DNA from: Cycas panzhihuaensis
Taxonomy: Eukaryota > Cycadophyta
Direction: 5' to 3'
Assembly: GCA_023213395.1 (NCBI GenBank)
Contig: CM041465.1
Span: 148,497,741-148,561,740 of the forward strand
DNA: 64,000 nt
Part shown: piece by piece, positions 10,914 through 21,275 of the stretch
How positions within the stretch are numbered: position 1 is the first letter of the stretch
Layout: each line of letters begins with the position of its first letter
Translations under genes and position numbers: made by a program
Notes under the pieces: model-generated
Told to the model about the DNA's origin: nothing
The model's database searches: none
What the model saw: only the letters and a program-made list of their open reading frames with translations

Positions 10914-12045
10914 ATTGGTATCACAACCATAGGCTGGAAACAAATCCTTTGCCTAATGCTTGGTATGTGGGTGAATTATGAACAAGGGGAAGTCAAATTT
11001 TATTCAAATGAGGCGCAGGTCTGCTATGAATCCTTGGAACCCACTGTATTTAGGAGAAATCGATCCTGAGGAGCAGGTCCGTCGTTGAAGTTAGAGGTTA
11101 CCCTTATGCAAGATCTTCCCATGAGGTACATGGCTAAAATGTGCTTAGGAAAGAACACCATTGTTGTAAACAGCATTGTGCAGTTGGTGAGCTATTCTAT
11201 GGGAAGTTGTGGCTGTCATATGCACATATATCAATGTTTATACCCATCTCTACGTAGGAGGATATTGGTAACGAGGGAGAAGAATATTTGAATCGTGGCC
11301 ATATGAGGAAAACCTCGTTTATCAGGTGTAAAAAGGAGTACATCATTGGATGCGCCACAGAACGAAATTACCCTCAAATTACATGAGGTTGACGTTTTAA
11401 GTAAGCGCGACGAGTAGTGTAAGTATCTTGGGTGGTGAACAGCTTAAGTACCCTGGGTAATGAAAGGAGCTTGAACTCTCGACCTCAGGATCCCACTCGC
11501 GATTAATGTTAGGCTAAAACAAAGATCTGTTCATCAAGCAGAATATATCCGATGACGAAAAGCACTACAAAGCTTAGATCATAAGGAAACCAGAGGCAAG
11601 TGAATGATGAGATAGCGACGTTGCAGCAGAGCCATTCAAGGAAGAAGCAAGCAGTGCAAAAATAATATCGATGACATAGGTTGAAATTGCATAGAGATTA
11701 GCACTTTTACGAATCATGGGAAAACTAGAGAGCCGCACCACTATTTATTTTCTCTATAGTTTTCATAAATTTAATTTTAGCTCATTTTTGGGTGAGCTCC
11801 ACAAACTTAAGGTTACGATGGTTATCTTAATGTGACCTAGGGTTAAGTTCAAAAGGGACTTAATACTACATTCATTATTGTTATTTTTTTCAGCTTATTT
11901 TTACTTGGCCGTTTTCGTCCATAACTCTTGCTATAGGTGTCAGATTGTAGTGCTGTCTGAACCATTGGGTTCCTGATTCAGAGATGATCGTTATGAGTGG
12001 TCATATATGATAGGTTAGACCAACAGATGATACATATTTTAATCA
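10914..12045 (+). other. NA-LTR-2 PBS and 5' interior
   Basis: The sequence ATTGGTATCACAACC follows the LTR as a degenerate initiator-Met PBS (10916-10927). The next 1.1 kb has only short open frames (for example 10815-11069 and 11085-11291). No domain is recognised. Confidence 0.5.
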
Positions 12046-12423
12046 TTGAAGTTGCAGCATTTAGTTAAAAGAGAAAAAATGACAATTCATTTAGATAAAA
12101 ATTCTTTGGCAAAGTTAAAGCAACTGCAACAATACTTGCACTTAATGCGGGAGATTCGAGATGTTGAGCCATTCACACTTAGAGAAGGCATAATATCTAT
12201 ATATTGGCTTCTACATGTGGACATACCCTACAAAATTTCACTAGATACAAAATTCGAGGATTATGGATCGAGTATTCAATACTATTTGAAGGGTGAAACT
12301 CATCAATGGTATGAAAGTTGGTCTAAAGGAAGAGTCTTCAATGATTATGATTGGTTTAAGATAAAATTTAGCCTAGCATCTATGAAATGGGGTCACGAGG
12401 AAATGACCAGAAAATCAAAGTAG
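12046..12423 (+). pseudogene. NA-LTR-2 gag-like fragment
   Basis: A 125-codon frame. Its C-terminal half, YYLKGETHQWYESWSKGRVF followed by NDYDWFKIKFSLA, resembles the retrotransposon Gag core of Ty3/gypsy elements (L-x-G-x-A-x-x-W followed by an amphipathic W/F-rich helix). The N-terminal half is leucine-rich. A stop follows at 12421. No zinc knuckle is present. Confidence 0.5.
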
Positions 12424-13724
12424 CCAGACAAAAGCGCAATAAAAGAAGGAGAATCAATCATTGATAGAGAGATCCATGAACCACTTGAGGAGCATCAAGA
12501 AGAATCAATACAGGAACTACAACACGACGATGTTGAAGTCCTAAAACAAAAAGAGGAAAAAATGGAGTATCTTGAAGAAAAGTTTGATATTAACAAAGCA
12601 CAGGTTGAAGTTGAGCACTATGACAAACAATCTAGGTTGAAGTAACATGAAGTCATTGACAAGCAGACAAGAAAAGACCAAATGGACAAGGAATAGATCG
12701 AGGAAGATCCTATACAAGAGGTAGAGGGAGTCAGACATCCAAGCGAGACCCACAAGGTACTCAACATGGTTCCTAATCCTAATTTGCACATGCATATTTC
12801 ATTTGGTAGTTTTACTTGTCCTATCTCTTTCCCAAGATCAATAGCAATAGAGAAAACCTTTTTTCCTCTGCCCATAGTTAGTCGTACTCCTAATCCCCTT
12901 AATTCTAACTTTTTCATAGGTCAAATTCCAATTCCCTTTTACAACCCCATTCTAATGTTGTTTTCTCACAATTTTTATTTTTCCTCATAAGGCTTTTCTA
13001 ACCCATCCATCCTCACTTCATCATGTTTCATCACTTAGTGTTGCCCCCTATAGAACCCCGCTTCATCCTTCCTAATCCTATCCATTTCCACAACACCAAT
13101 ATTATTTTTTTCCATCAAATCTTTCTTTTTGTTTGAATACCATTTCTAAACATACGCAATGTCTTTTTTTCCATAAAGAACGTCTATCACAAATCCCTCA
13201 TCCATCTTTCTTTCCCAAGAAGTGTTGTAGTCCAATAAAACCCACACATATTCTCATCTCCATTTAAGGTAGATTCCAAAATTTATTTCTTCTTCTTATG
13301 CCTTCAAAGTTGTGCCTAGTCTCAGTTCATAATCCCATCTCTTCTTCTCGTTTTTATTGTAAGCAATCATCAATCCATGACCGATATGATCAATTCTTTT
13401 CACAAAACCTTCACTTTTTTTTCCAAAAGCCATCCCATCTGAAAAAAAAAAATGCAAATGCAAGGCAAGACCACGACAAGACATCTGAAGCACGTTATAG
13501 GTCCTAGGATCCTCCCGATACAAAATAAGGTACATGTACCGAAGCCTAGGAGAAAACATTGGCAAATTCAAGACATCTGCCAACAAAGTTCCATAGGAGA
13601 TGCAAGATCAAGCCAAATCTTTATGACATACAGTATCTAGCAGGTGGTGGTTGGAAGATTAGATCAAGCTACAAGCAATTCTCGATACTTTGAGGGTGAA
13701 GTATCGTTTTAAGGGGAGAGGAAT
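12424..13724 (+). other. NA-LTR-2 3' interior with family-conserved peptide blocks
   Basis: Conceptual translation with stops shows HEVIDKQTRKDQM, PSETHKVLNM, LHMHISFGSF and PLNSNFFIGQIP. The same order appears in element F at 57480-57780 (HEVIDEQSREDLM, PSESHKVLDM, LHMHISFRSF, PLNSKFFIGQIL). The final 150 bp before the polypurine tract is also alignable between the two. No known domain is recognised. The polypurine tract lies at 13711-13724. Confidence 0.55.
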
Positions 13725-14308
13725 TGTAGCATTCTTAAAATAATAAAAGGAAGTCAGTTTTATAAGGGCAATTTATTATGGTGAAGTCAGTTTTAGAAGA
13801 ATTAAAAGAAGAATCATTTATTTTATTTTATTATGAAGTCGGTTTTTTGGAGGAGAAAATAAGAGATTGATTTTGAAGGCTATAAATAGAGTAGCTTCCC
13901 TCATTTGTAAGGCATCTTGGAGAATTTTGTTATGTGGTATAATGGCCTTGTGCCTACTGGAGGGTCGCTCTTGCCTCGAAGAGGGTTCATCAACTGTTAG
14001 ACATTGTATTAGGTGCTATTATCTTGTTAATATCATTCCTTGTTATTTATATATGTTGCTGTTATCCCTATATGAATGATATATTTCTATATTGAATGAT
14101 GTTATAAGGGTTTACTGCTATGAATATATGTTATCTGTTGTAGTTTGTTGGCATTGAGAAGTATTATCTGTGCTACATGGCTGTAATTATATCTTATTTG
14201 CTGTAATTGAATGAACCCATTGTTGAATATTATGATATGCTTTGAATATTATCATTATCCATTGGAATTAGTGCTTCTATTTATTGTTTTATATGTTGGG
14301 CCGCTACA
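13725..14308 (+). repeat. NA-LTR-2 3' LTR
   Basis: 584 bp, TGTAG...CTACA, followed by the duplicated target ACTTG. It aligns along its length with 10310-10913. Confidence 0.9.
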
Positions 14309-14313
14309 ACTTG

Positions 14314-15198
14314 AGCCTAGATAATATCAAATTGATGTTTAGTAAAAGCATGGTGTATGGGCTTCCAATGATTTTTGCATCAAATTGTCTTTGTGAAGCA
14401 TGTATTATGGGGAAACAACATCGCAAGCCTTTTCCTAAAGGCAAAGCATAGCATGCATCTCAACCCTTGCAACTAGTTCATACTGATTTATGTGGACCCA
14501 TGTGCATACTATCTCTTAGAAGAGCTTTGTACTACATCACTTTCATTGATGATTTTTCACATAAGGTTTGGGTCTATTTCATTAAACTCAAATCTAAGGC
14601 TTTGGAAAAATTTTAACAATTTAAATTTGGTGTGGAAAATGAAGCAGACTTGTCCATCAAAATATTGGGGTTTGACAACGGAGGTGAATTTACCTCAAAA
14701 GACTTCAACCAATTTTGCAGGAATCATGAGATCAAGAGGCAACTCACTGCTCCATACACACCTCAACAAAATGGAGTAGCTGAAAGGATGAACATGACTT
14801 TGGCAAGCAAAGCCAAAGCAATGATGCATACTAAGGGCCTTCCTCTTTCTTATTGGGCTGAAGCATTTCATACAACTTATGTGGCCAATAGGAGCCCTAC
14901 CACTACAGTCACCAATATGACACTAGAGGAGGCTTGGTTTAACAAGAAGCCAACTGTGAGCCATTTGAGGATTTTTGGGTGCATTGCTTATATGCATATT
15001 CTCCAACAACAACGAAAGAAATTAGACGATAACAGTCTAAAATGTATTTTCATTGGTTACTCTAGTAACAATAGAGCATATAAAGTATATGATTCCACTT
15101 CCAAAAAAATGCATATATCTAGAGATATAGTCTTTGCTGAGGATAATAAAGAGATGGAACTAACATCCATCCATCTTCCTCTTGAAAAAGGCAAATAG
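14314..15198 (+). pseudogene. Copia-B1 integrase
   Basis: In order: CEACIMGKQHRKPFPKGKA, a stop, LVHTDLCGP (first Asp), ITFIDDFSHKVWVYF, GFDNGGEFTSKDFNQFC (second Asp), TPQQNGVAERMN (Glu), YWAEAFHTTYVANRSPT, VSHLRIFGCIAYMHI and KCIFIGYSSNNRAYK. The DDE core residues are still visible. From 14632 to 15198 the frame is open for 188 codons; upstream there are stops. It would integrate the element cDNA. Confidence 0.88.
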
Positions 15199-16266
15199 AT
15201 TGCTGAGGATTTCTTTCTCTCACAATCTTCAACACCATGCTCATCTTATGCTCTTGTCACTTCTCCGTCTACTTCTGCTCCATCTTCATCAACAACTCCA
15301 CTTGACCCTAGTAGCTCTTCTGTTGATCAACCGTTATAGCCCTAAGATATTGATGTTAAGGTTATATCCACGAAGAAGCTACCCAAATGGTATACTCAAA
15401 CGATAAAAGGACAATCAAGTCATTGAAGGAAAATGTCCATCCAAATTGAGGCAACAAACAATTAACTATGCACTTATGGTTGAAGTGCTTTGTGTAGATG
15501 AGCCTTCCACTTTTGAGGAGGCATGTAAAAGTGAAAAGTGGAAAGCTGCTATGAATGAAGAAATCCATTCTATTGAAAAGAATGGAACCTAGGATTTGAT
15601 CGAATTGCCTAAGAACAAAGAGGCAATTGGTTGCAAATGAGTGTATAAAACCAAATTCCAATCTGATGGATCAATCAAGCGTCATGAGGCTTGACCAGTT
15701 GCCAAGGGCTTTAAGCAAAAAAAAAGACATTGATTATGATGAGACCTTCACACTTATGACAAACATGAACACCATCAGATTAATATTGGCCTTAGTTGCT
15801 CAATGTAAGTGGTCAATTTATCAAATGGATGTAAAGAGTGCTTTTTTCAATGGCGATCTTCAAGGGAAGGTATACTTGGAGCACCCTCTTGGATATGTTG
15901 CACATGGCAAAGAACATTTGGTCTGTCCCCTTAAAACGACTTTGTATGGATTGAAACAGGTCCCTCGAGCATGGTATTCTGAAATCAATGATTATTTTTT
16001 GATACATAGATATCATTGATCCTCATCAGCTTCTAATTTGTACATAAAGGTTATGGAAAACTATGTTGTCTTTGTCGTTTTGTATGTTGATGACTTAGTG
16101 ATCACTGGGAGTGACACTAAGATGATACAAGTTCTCTAGGATGACCTTAAGAGAAGTTTTGGGATGATGGATCTTGAACTTCCTTATTATTTCTTAGACA
16201 TAGGAGGTATGGCAATAGCCAGGCCATATCTTCATTTCCCAATCCAAATACACTTGGGACATTTTG
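15199..16266 (+). pseudogene. Copia-B1 linker and reverse transcriptase
   Basis: A serine-rich linker (to about 15500) is followed by copia RT: AAMNEEIHSIEKNGT, YKTKFQSDGSIKRHEA, AKGFKQKKDIDYDETF, MDVKSAFFNGDLQGKVYLEH, LYGLKQVPRAWYSEI and the catalytic YVDD in VVLYVDDLVITGSD (near 16085). Stops occur at W and R codons (for example near 15590, 15640 and 16018). The gene is interrupted after the GHF codons by the SINE-like insertion and resumes at 16845. Confidence 0.87.
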
Positions 16267-16838
16267 TGTAATGAACCGTTATACCAAAACCTCAAGGTGT
16301 TAGTGAAGAGGGCCCCTCACCGAGTAGACCATTACCTCCCCTTGGGTTGAACGTCCTGGCTCCGCCTAGCCCTGCTTTAATCGGCATTCATGCGCCCCAT
16401 AGGCTCCGGCTATGACGACGTTTTGCACATCGACGACATTTGGCGCATTATCCTGTCGCCTCCATAAGCGGCATTGACCCCACGGAATTCAAACTTGGGT
16501 CTTGGCTCTGATACCACTTGTAACAAACCGTTACACCAAAACATCGAGGTGTTAGTGAAGAGGGCCCCACATCAAGTAGACCATTACCTCCTCCTGGGTT
16601 GATATTAGAGCCAAGACCTAGGTTCGAATCCTGTGGGGCCAACGCTGCTTATGGGGGCGATGGGGTGACGCGCCAAACATTACCAATGCGCAAAACACCA
16701 TTGTAGCTGGGCTTTGTGGGGCGCATGAATGCTGGTAAAAGCGGGGCTAGCCTGTTCGACTCGGGGAGAGGTAATGGTCTACTTGGTGGGGGGCCCTCTT
16801 CACTAACACCTCGAGGTTTTGGTGTAACGGTTAGTTAT
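16267..16838. mobile_element. Head-to-head pair of SINE-like repeats
   Basis: A 572-bp insertion splits the Copia-B1 RT, with ATTTTG on both sides (16261-16266 and 16839-16844). About 250 bp on the left (16267-16520, inverted) is a diverged reverse complement of about 250 bp on the right (16590-16838). Outer ends are ACCGTTAYACCAAAACCTC and its complement. Each unit starts with TGGTATCAGAGCCAAGACC. The right unit has a perfect polymerase III B-box-like GGTTCGAATCC at 16621-16631. It is far more GC-rich than its surroundings. Alternatives are a foldback (MITE-like) element or a tRNA-derived SINE dimer. Confidence 0.75.
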
Positions 16839-16844
16839 ATTTTG

Positions 16845-17602
16845 CAACGATTTAGAATGGAGGACTTCAAACCATCATCTATGCCTATGGAGTATGGTAT
16901 AAGGCTATCACTTGATGAGAAAACAACACCAACAAATCCCATATTATATTGGCAACTAGTGGATAACCTATTCTATCTCACCAACACTAGACTGGATCTC
17001 TCATTTGTAGTTGGGATTTGTTCGAGGTACATGTCTCAACTCAATCAGAATCATTGGAATGTAGCAAAATGTATATTGAAATATCTTATATGTGCATTGT
17101 AGCATTGCCTTAAGTATACACATAATGAGAACTCCATCTTGGAAAGGTTCTCGGATTTTGATTGGGCAGGATGCCAAGATAATTGCAGATCAACCTTATG
17201 ATATTGTTTTCACCTTGGGTCAAGAGTTATTTTGTGGAGTTGCAAGAAGCAACCCAATGTTACCTTGTCCTCCATAGAAGTCGAGTACAAAGTTGTAGTT
17301 AGCACAACTTGTGAGGCTATATGGCTAAGGGGGATTCTTAGCGATCTTAGATTTGAGCAAAATCATCCCACTAGGTTATATTATGACAATCAAAGTGTGC
17401 TTAAGTTGACTACAAATTCGGTTTTTCATGCAAGGACCCATCACATTAAGGTTCATCATCATGTCATAAGGGAGCATGTGCAGAATAATGAGATTAACCT
17501 CTTCTTCAAGTCCACAGACTAGCAGCTAACGAATATCTTTACCAAGCCACTTGATAGAGAAAAGTTTGAGAAATTTAGGAATGGTCTTAGTGTCTGGCTT
17601 AA
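16845..17602 (+). pseudogene. Copia-B1 RT end and RNase H
   Basis: Continues LQRFRMEDFKPSSMPMEYG, then YLTNTRLDLSFVVGICSRYM, DFDWAGCQDNCRST, NVTLSSIEVEYKVVVSTTCE, AIWLRGILSDLRFEQ, YYDNQSVLKL, HIKVHHHVIREHV and IFTKPLDREKFEKFRNGL. These are the copia RNase H landmarks, with the D-W-A-G, E-x-E-Y and D-N-Q-S acidic residues present. There are stops and one frameshift. RNase H would degrade the RNA template. Confidence 0.88.
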
Positions 17603-17613
17603 CATTGTAAATA

Positions 17614-18158
17614 TTAAGGGGGGGTGTTAAACTTTTATGTTTAAATGTTAAGTGATGTACTTTATATTATAACATTATGTACTTTATGTAAAGGTGTATT
17701 ATCACCTAATGTGATAAAAGTACACACCCACATTCTTTTTAGTAGCACAATGTTGTGACTTGAGGGTCAATGTACCCCTTATGAACTTTTGCTCACAAGA
17801 GAGCCCAAGAGACACTTGTCCCATGTGCAAATGGCATAGTTTGCATATTTGACACTTGTCGAACATCAAGCCTCTAAGGTCTCTCTTCCAACTCTATATA
17901 TTGAAACCAATTCTCATGTATTACAGAACAGAGTGTGCGTTGTATTGTTATGTTGTTATTTTAATCCAAGACTATCTTGTTCATTTGGAGTGAGAAACAA
18001 TTACTATCCTCCATATCTTGTGTTCTTTCTTGTGCTTGATTCATATGCTTGCTTCATTGCTTAGGTGTTCATCTTCATAGTCTTGCTATAGATGCTAGTC
18101 ATCTTATTGTGCTAGCATACACCCTCTCCAAATGATTCTAGGGTTGTGTTCATCATCA
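17614..18158 (+). repeat. Copia-B1 polypurine tract and 3' LTR
   Basis: The purine tract TTAAGGGGGGG (17614-17624) is followed by an LTR of about 534 bp starting TGTTAAAC. It aligns with the Copia-B2 LTRs, including the shared blocks TTTTGCTCACA and TTTGACACTTGTC. The right border is set at CATCATCA because a PBS-like TGGTGTGAGAGC follows at 18161-18172. That arrangement is unexpected for a 3' LTR. Confidence 0.75.
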
Positions 18159-18691
18159 ATTGGTGTGAGAGCTAAATGCTATTCTCTTCATGCATGAAGG
18201 CTACCATATTTTTGTAACTAGTTTTTGCTTGATTGAAAGAAGAAAGCCCTTGTCATTTGATGAACTTGTTGGGCTGCTCTTACATGAGGAGCAAAGGATG
18301 GGTAGTTACCCAGGTAGCAATAGTGCTACAATGTTAGCAACTACATCAAAAAAGAAGGGCTATAAGAACCCTCCTAGGAATGTTTTATATCCTACTCACA
18401 ATAGAACCACTAATAAGCCTAAAAAGGACATATCTTATAATTACTATAATAAGAAGGGTCATCTTGAAAAGAATTGCTAGAAGAAGAAAGACAAGAAGCC
18501 ATCATTTGCATCTGCACCAGCATTTGCACCTATTTTGACAACAAATAATGAACCTAATGTGTTGGTTCTTCATGCATTTGCATAAGATTTTTGGTACTTG
18601 GGTTCTGGAGCATCAAAACATATAACCCCTCACAAGAAATGGTTTAGCAAGATTGAAGTGTTCCTTCTACCTATCAGGCCGACTTACTAAG
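18159..18691 (+). pseudogene. Copia gag zinc knuckle and protease fragment
   Basis: From 18235: KPLSFDELVGLLLHEEQRM (Gag C-terminal helix), then YNYYNKKGHLEKNC (CCHC knuckle with the first Cys changed), a lysine-rich segment, and WYLGSGASKHITPHKKWF. The latter is the copia protease active site in which D-S-G-A has become G-S-G-A. The first two thirds of gag are absent. It breaks off where Gypsy-A begins. It may be the 5' part of Copia-3 (30854-33478), but that is not provable here. Confidence 0.72.
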
Positions 18692-19147
18692 TGTGTTAGG
18701 GCCGACTTGAAATAGTCTAGAATACTCTTAATTCTAGATGACTTCTAATGGGGATTTTGGTCGAATTAAGCTACTAATTCTGGCCAACCTACACTCCACT
18801 TTTTGGTCGACTCTTATCTACACTTTATCCCGCCTATATAAAGGGATATTGGGGCTCATTCTAGCTTATCAGAACCAAAGTCATGGCTGCTGTATTTTTG
18901 GCGTTTGGGCTGCATTTTCTTTGGAGGGAACCTCGCCTCGAAGAGGGAAGTGTTACCGGGTGTTACATACTCATTTGTACTTCATAATTTTATCAACACT
19001 TTCAATTATTTTATAGATAATAACCATAGATATTTCATAATTCTCCAAATCACTAGTGTTAGAGCTACATTTTGTGTATTTTGTTATACTTTTTCTCTCT
19101 TTTCCTTCCTAAAGACTGTGCGGGTGCACTCCAAGTGGTATTAGAGC
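18692..19147 (+). repeat. Gypsy-A 5' LTR and primer-binding site
   Basis: The LTR starts TGTGTTAGGGCCGAC and ends ACTCCA two bases before the PBS. A TATA box TATATAAA is at 18835-18842. The PBS at 19136-19147 matches initiator tRNA-Met with one difference. The exact left border is uncertain by a few bases because no target duplication survives. Confidence 0.75.
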
Positions 19148-19382
19148 TTCGTTGGAACCTATCTCGAGGAGAAATTTTGCTAGTTTAGTAAGGGAAATCA
19201 AGGGAAAGAGTAGAAATTCCTTCCCCCCCCCCCGCTTCCAAAAACAAAAAAAAATTTACCCCCTACCCTTCTTCCAAATTTTCATAGGGCATTCTTAAAC
19301 GGAGTTAAGATCCAAAAGAATCTTGCAACAGAGCAAGATGGTGAACACCTAATCGATATCAATATGGGATATAACTTGTCGG
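19148..19382 (+). other. Gypsy-A leader
   Basis: Contains a C-homopolymer (about 19217-19227) next to an A-rich run; no gene is seen. Confidence 0.5.
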
Positions 19383-20554
19383 GTGGACAAATTGAATGAG
19401 GACATAGCAAATTGGAAATCCTCCTTGGAAGCTTCAATGGCAAGCATAACCAGGAGGTTGGACCTAATATTACCAGAGGGAGATTCCTTAGATGTAGAAA
19501 AAACCCCAGGGTTCAAAGAAATCAATGAAGAATTCCAAGAACAAAGGAATCAAAGGGGCTACCAACAAAAGAGGCAAAGAAAGTTTGACGAAGGATTTCA
19601 GGAACATAGAAACCCAAGAGACTTCCAACAAAGGAACTAGAAGAATTTTGACTCAGACAACGGTCTCAGGGGAACAAAATTTACATTGGAGAAGTTCGAC
19701 CTAGACAGATCAAGGGACATCCAAAGTTGGATACTATAGATTGAAACCTACTTCCAGGTATACGAATTATCCAACAAAGACCAAGTGTTGACAACTTCTC
19801 TCCACTTATATGGAAAAGCTTTGAGATGGTTTCATTGGTGTAGGAATGTTCATGCAGATATTTCCACCAAATCTTGGGATTCCTTGAAGGCAGGGTTGAT
19901 AGAACAATACGAAGACTCATGGAATACAGACTGCTTCGCCCAACTGACTTGACTACAAAAAATGGAACAGTTCAAGCATACATGAAGCAGTTCCAAGCCC
20001 TCCAATGTTTAGTCATCGATCGTATATAAGCTGAGTGCATCACACAAATGTACATCAGTGGGCTCAAAGACCACATCAAGTATCACATTAAAATGATGGG
20101 GCCCACCAATATAAGAGAAGCAATCACGCTCGCAAGAAATATTGAACCTAAATTTAGGGTAAGCAGACCTCCTTACATTCATCAAAGCGAGCCAATATTC
20201 TACCAAAACTCATGCTCCAACCCCAATTGGACCAAGTTAGGGACAAAAGTGGACCCACCACTTGCAGGAAGGAGTACAAACAAAACAAGTGGAATATCAA
20301 GAGATGAGCATCTTAAGAGAGGAACTTGTTTTAAGTGTAGAGGGAATTGGAATAAAGACCATCAATGCTCAGCAAAAAAGGTCTTTATGATCCAAAACAA
20401 AGAGATGATTGTCCTAGAAGGAGAAGGAAATACTCCAGAAGAAAATGAGGAAACCAAAATAGAAGAACTTCTCGACTTGGACACTAAGAATGTGCAGATA
20501 TCACTACTGGCGATCACAGGACAAAGTGACACCCCTCAAATATTACAGTTCTAA
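19383..20554 (+). pseudogene. Gypsy-A gag
   Basis: The N-terminus is charged and repetitive (three Q/R-rich EFQEQRNxRGYQQ-like blocks at about residues 50-85). Next comes a Gag core with IQSWIL and IETYFQVYELSNKDQV, then GKALRWFHW and QKMEQFKHT. After a frameshift the frame reads YISGLKDHIKYHIKMMGP, REAITLARNIEPKF and a zinc knuckle C-FK-C-RGNWNKD-H-QC. These are Ty3/gypsy capsid and nucleocapsid signatures. In-frame stops at about 19640, 19738 and 19950 make it inactive. Confidence 0.82.
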
Positions 20555-21143
20555 GGGTTATTCCAAGGGACATCATTCGCCATTCTAATTGATAGCGGGA
20601 GTACTCATAACTTCATCAATCAACCAACAATAGAGAAATTGGGATTACCCATAAAAGCACTCAATGCTTTCTAGGTTGCTATTGCCAACTGAAAGTCCAT
20701 GACATGTGGGGGGGTATTGTCAAAAGGTGAACCTTCTGATTAAAGATTACTCAGAACCACTTGCATGTTTGCAATGCTAGTAGGAGTTGATGTTGTGTTG
20801 GGGATACAATGGTTACAAACACTAGGGAATGTGGTCTCAAACTATAAAACATGAATCATGAGCTTTCACCAAAAGGGACGTCATTATACGCTACAAGCTC
20901 CCGCCACACCTTCAACACAGTTGGTATCATCGCATTGTATGGAGAAGATGTTAAAGAAGAACCCAACTCCGCATATCATGACATAAGATCGCGGTAAAAG
21001 ATATTCTGGGTGAGGTACAAGAAATCATAGACCAGTATAGTTCAGTGTTTGAGGAACCCCCGTTGGGGCTTCCCCAAGATCGTGGATGCCAACATGCCAT
21101 CGAACTAGTACCGGGAGTAGCACCAATAAACATTTGTCAGTAT
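20555..21143 (+). pseudogene. Gypsy-A protease and start of RT
   Basis: FAILIDSGSTHNFINQPTIE carries the aspartic protease D-S-G motif. Later EVQEIIDQYSSVFEEPPLGL and CQHAIELVPGVAPINI mark the linker and the first motif of gypsy RT. The sequence is lost directly after that motif. Several stops lie between. Confidence 0.8.
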
Positions 21144-21275
21144 GCCTCTAACCGTAACATGTTATTAGAGGCTTCTTGTATAAATATGTACAATACCTCT
21201 CAATATACTCAAGGAGTTCATTTCAATCATTTTTGATCTCATTTGTCTATAGTTGCTTTGACCTGGTATCAGAGC
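21144..21275 (+). repeat. Copia-2 truncated 5' LTR and primer-binding site
   Basis: The 120 bp from CTCTAACC to GCTTTGAC match the last half of the 3' LTR at 30737-30853 with few changes, including TATAAATATGTACAATACC. The PBS TGGTATCAGAGC is at 21264-21275. Confidence 0.88.

Larger units (their letters stand above)
10310..14308 (+). mobile_element. NA-LTR-2, non-autonomous LTR retrotransposon (same family as F)
   Basis: LTRs at 10310-10913 and 13725-14308 begin TGTAG and end CTACA. ACTTG flanks both sides (10305-10309, 14309-14313). Precise excision would restore the Copia-B1 pre-integrase reading frame. A PBS-like TGGTATCACAAC is at 10916-10927 and the polypurine tract AAGGGGAGAGGAAT precedes the 3' LTR. 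The 2.8-kb interior lacks protease, RT and integrase. Its second half is related in sequence and peptide content to element F at 56665-59093, defining a family. Confidence 0.92.
9909..18158 (+). mobile_element. Copia-B1, Ty1/copia retrotransposon (5' half outside window)
   Basis: Plus-strand pieces read protease/pre-integrase (9909-10309), integrase and RT (14314-16266), RT end and RNase H (16845-17602), polypurine tract and 3' LTR (17625-18158). They are interrupted by NA-LTR-2 and by the SINE-like inverted pair. Copia-A splits the protease so the 5' part lies left of the window. Its proteins and LTR match Copia-B2 at 35139-42624, so both belong to one family, B1 being much older. Many stops make it defective. 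Confidence 0.9.
18692..21143 (+). mobile_element. Gypsy-A, truncated Ty3/gypsy retrotransposon
   Basis: It has a 5' LTR (18692-19133), a PBS TGGTATTAGAGC (19136-19147), gag, protease and the first residues of RT. It then stops abruptly at about 21143, where the body of a Copia-2 LTR begins. The 3' two thirds and the other LTR are missing. Stops and frameshifts are present throughout. Confidence 0.82.

Noticed and set aside
16500-16640. A tRNA gene suggested by GGTTCGAATCC
   Set aside because: There is no foldable acceptor or anticodon arm. The box occurs in a repeated unit, so a SINE-like origin fits better.
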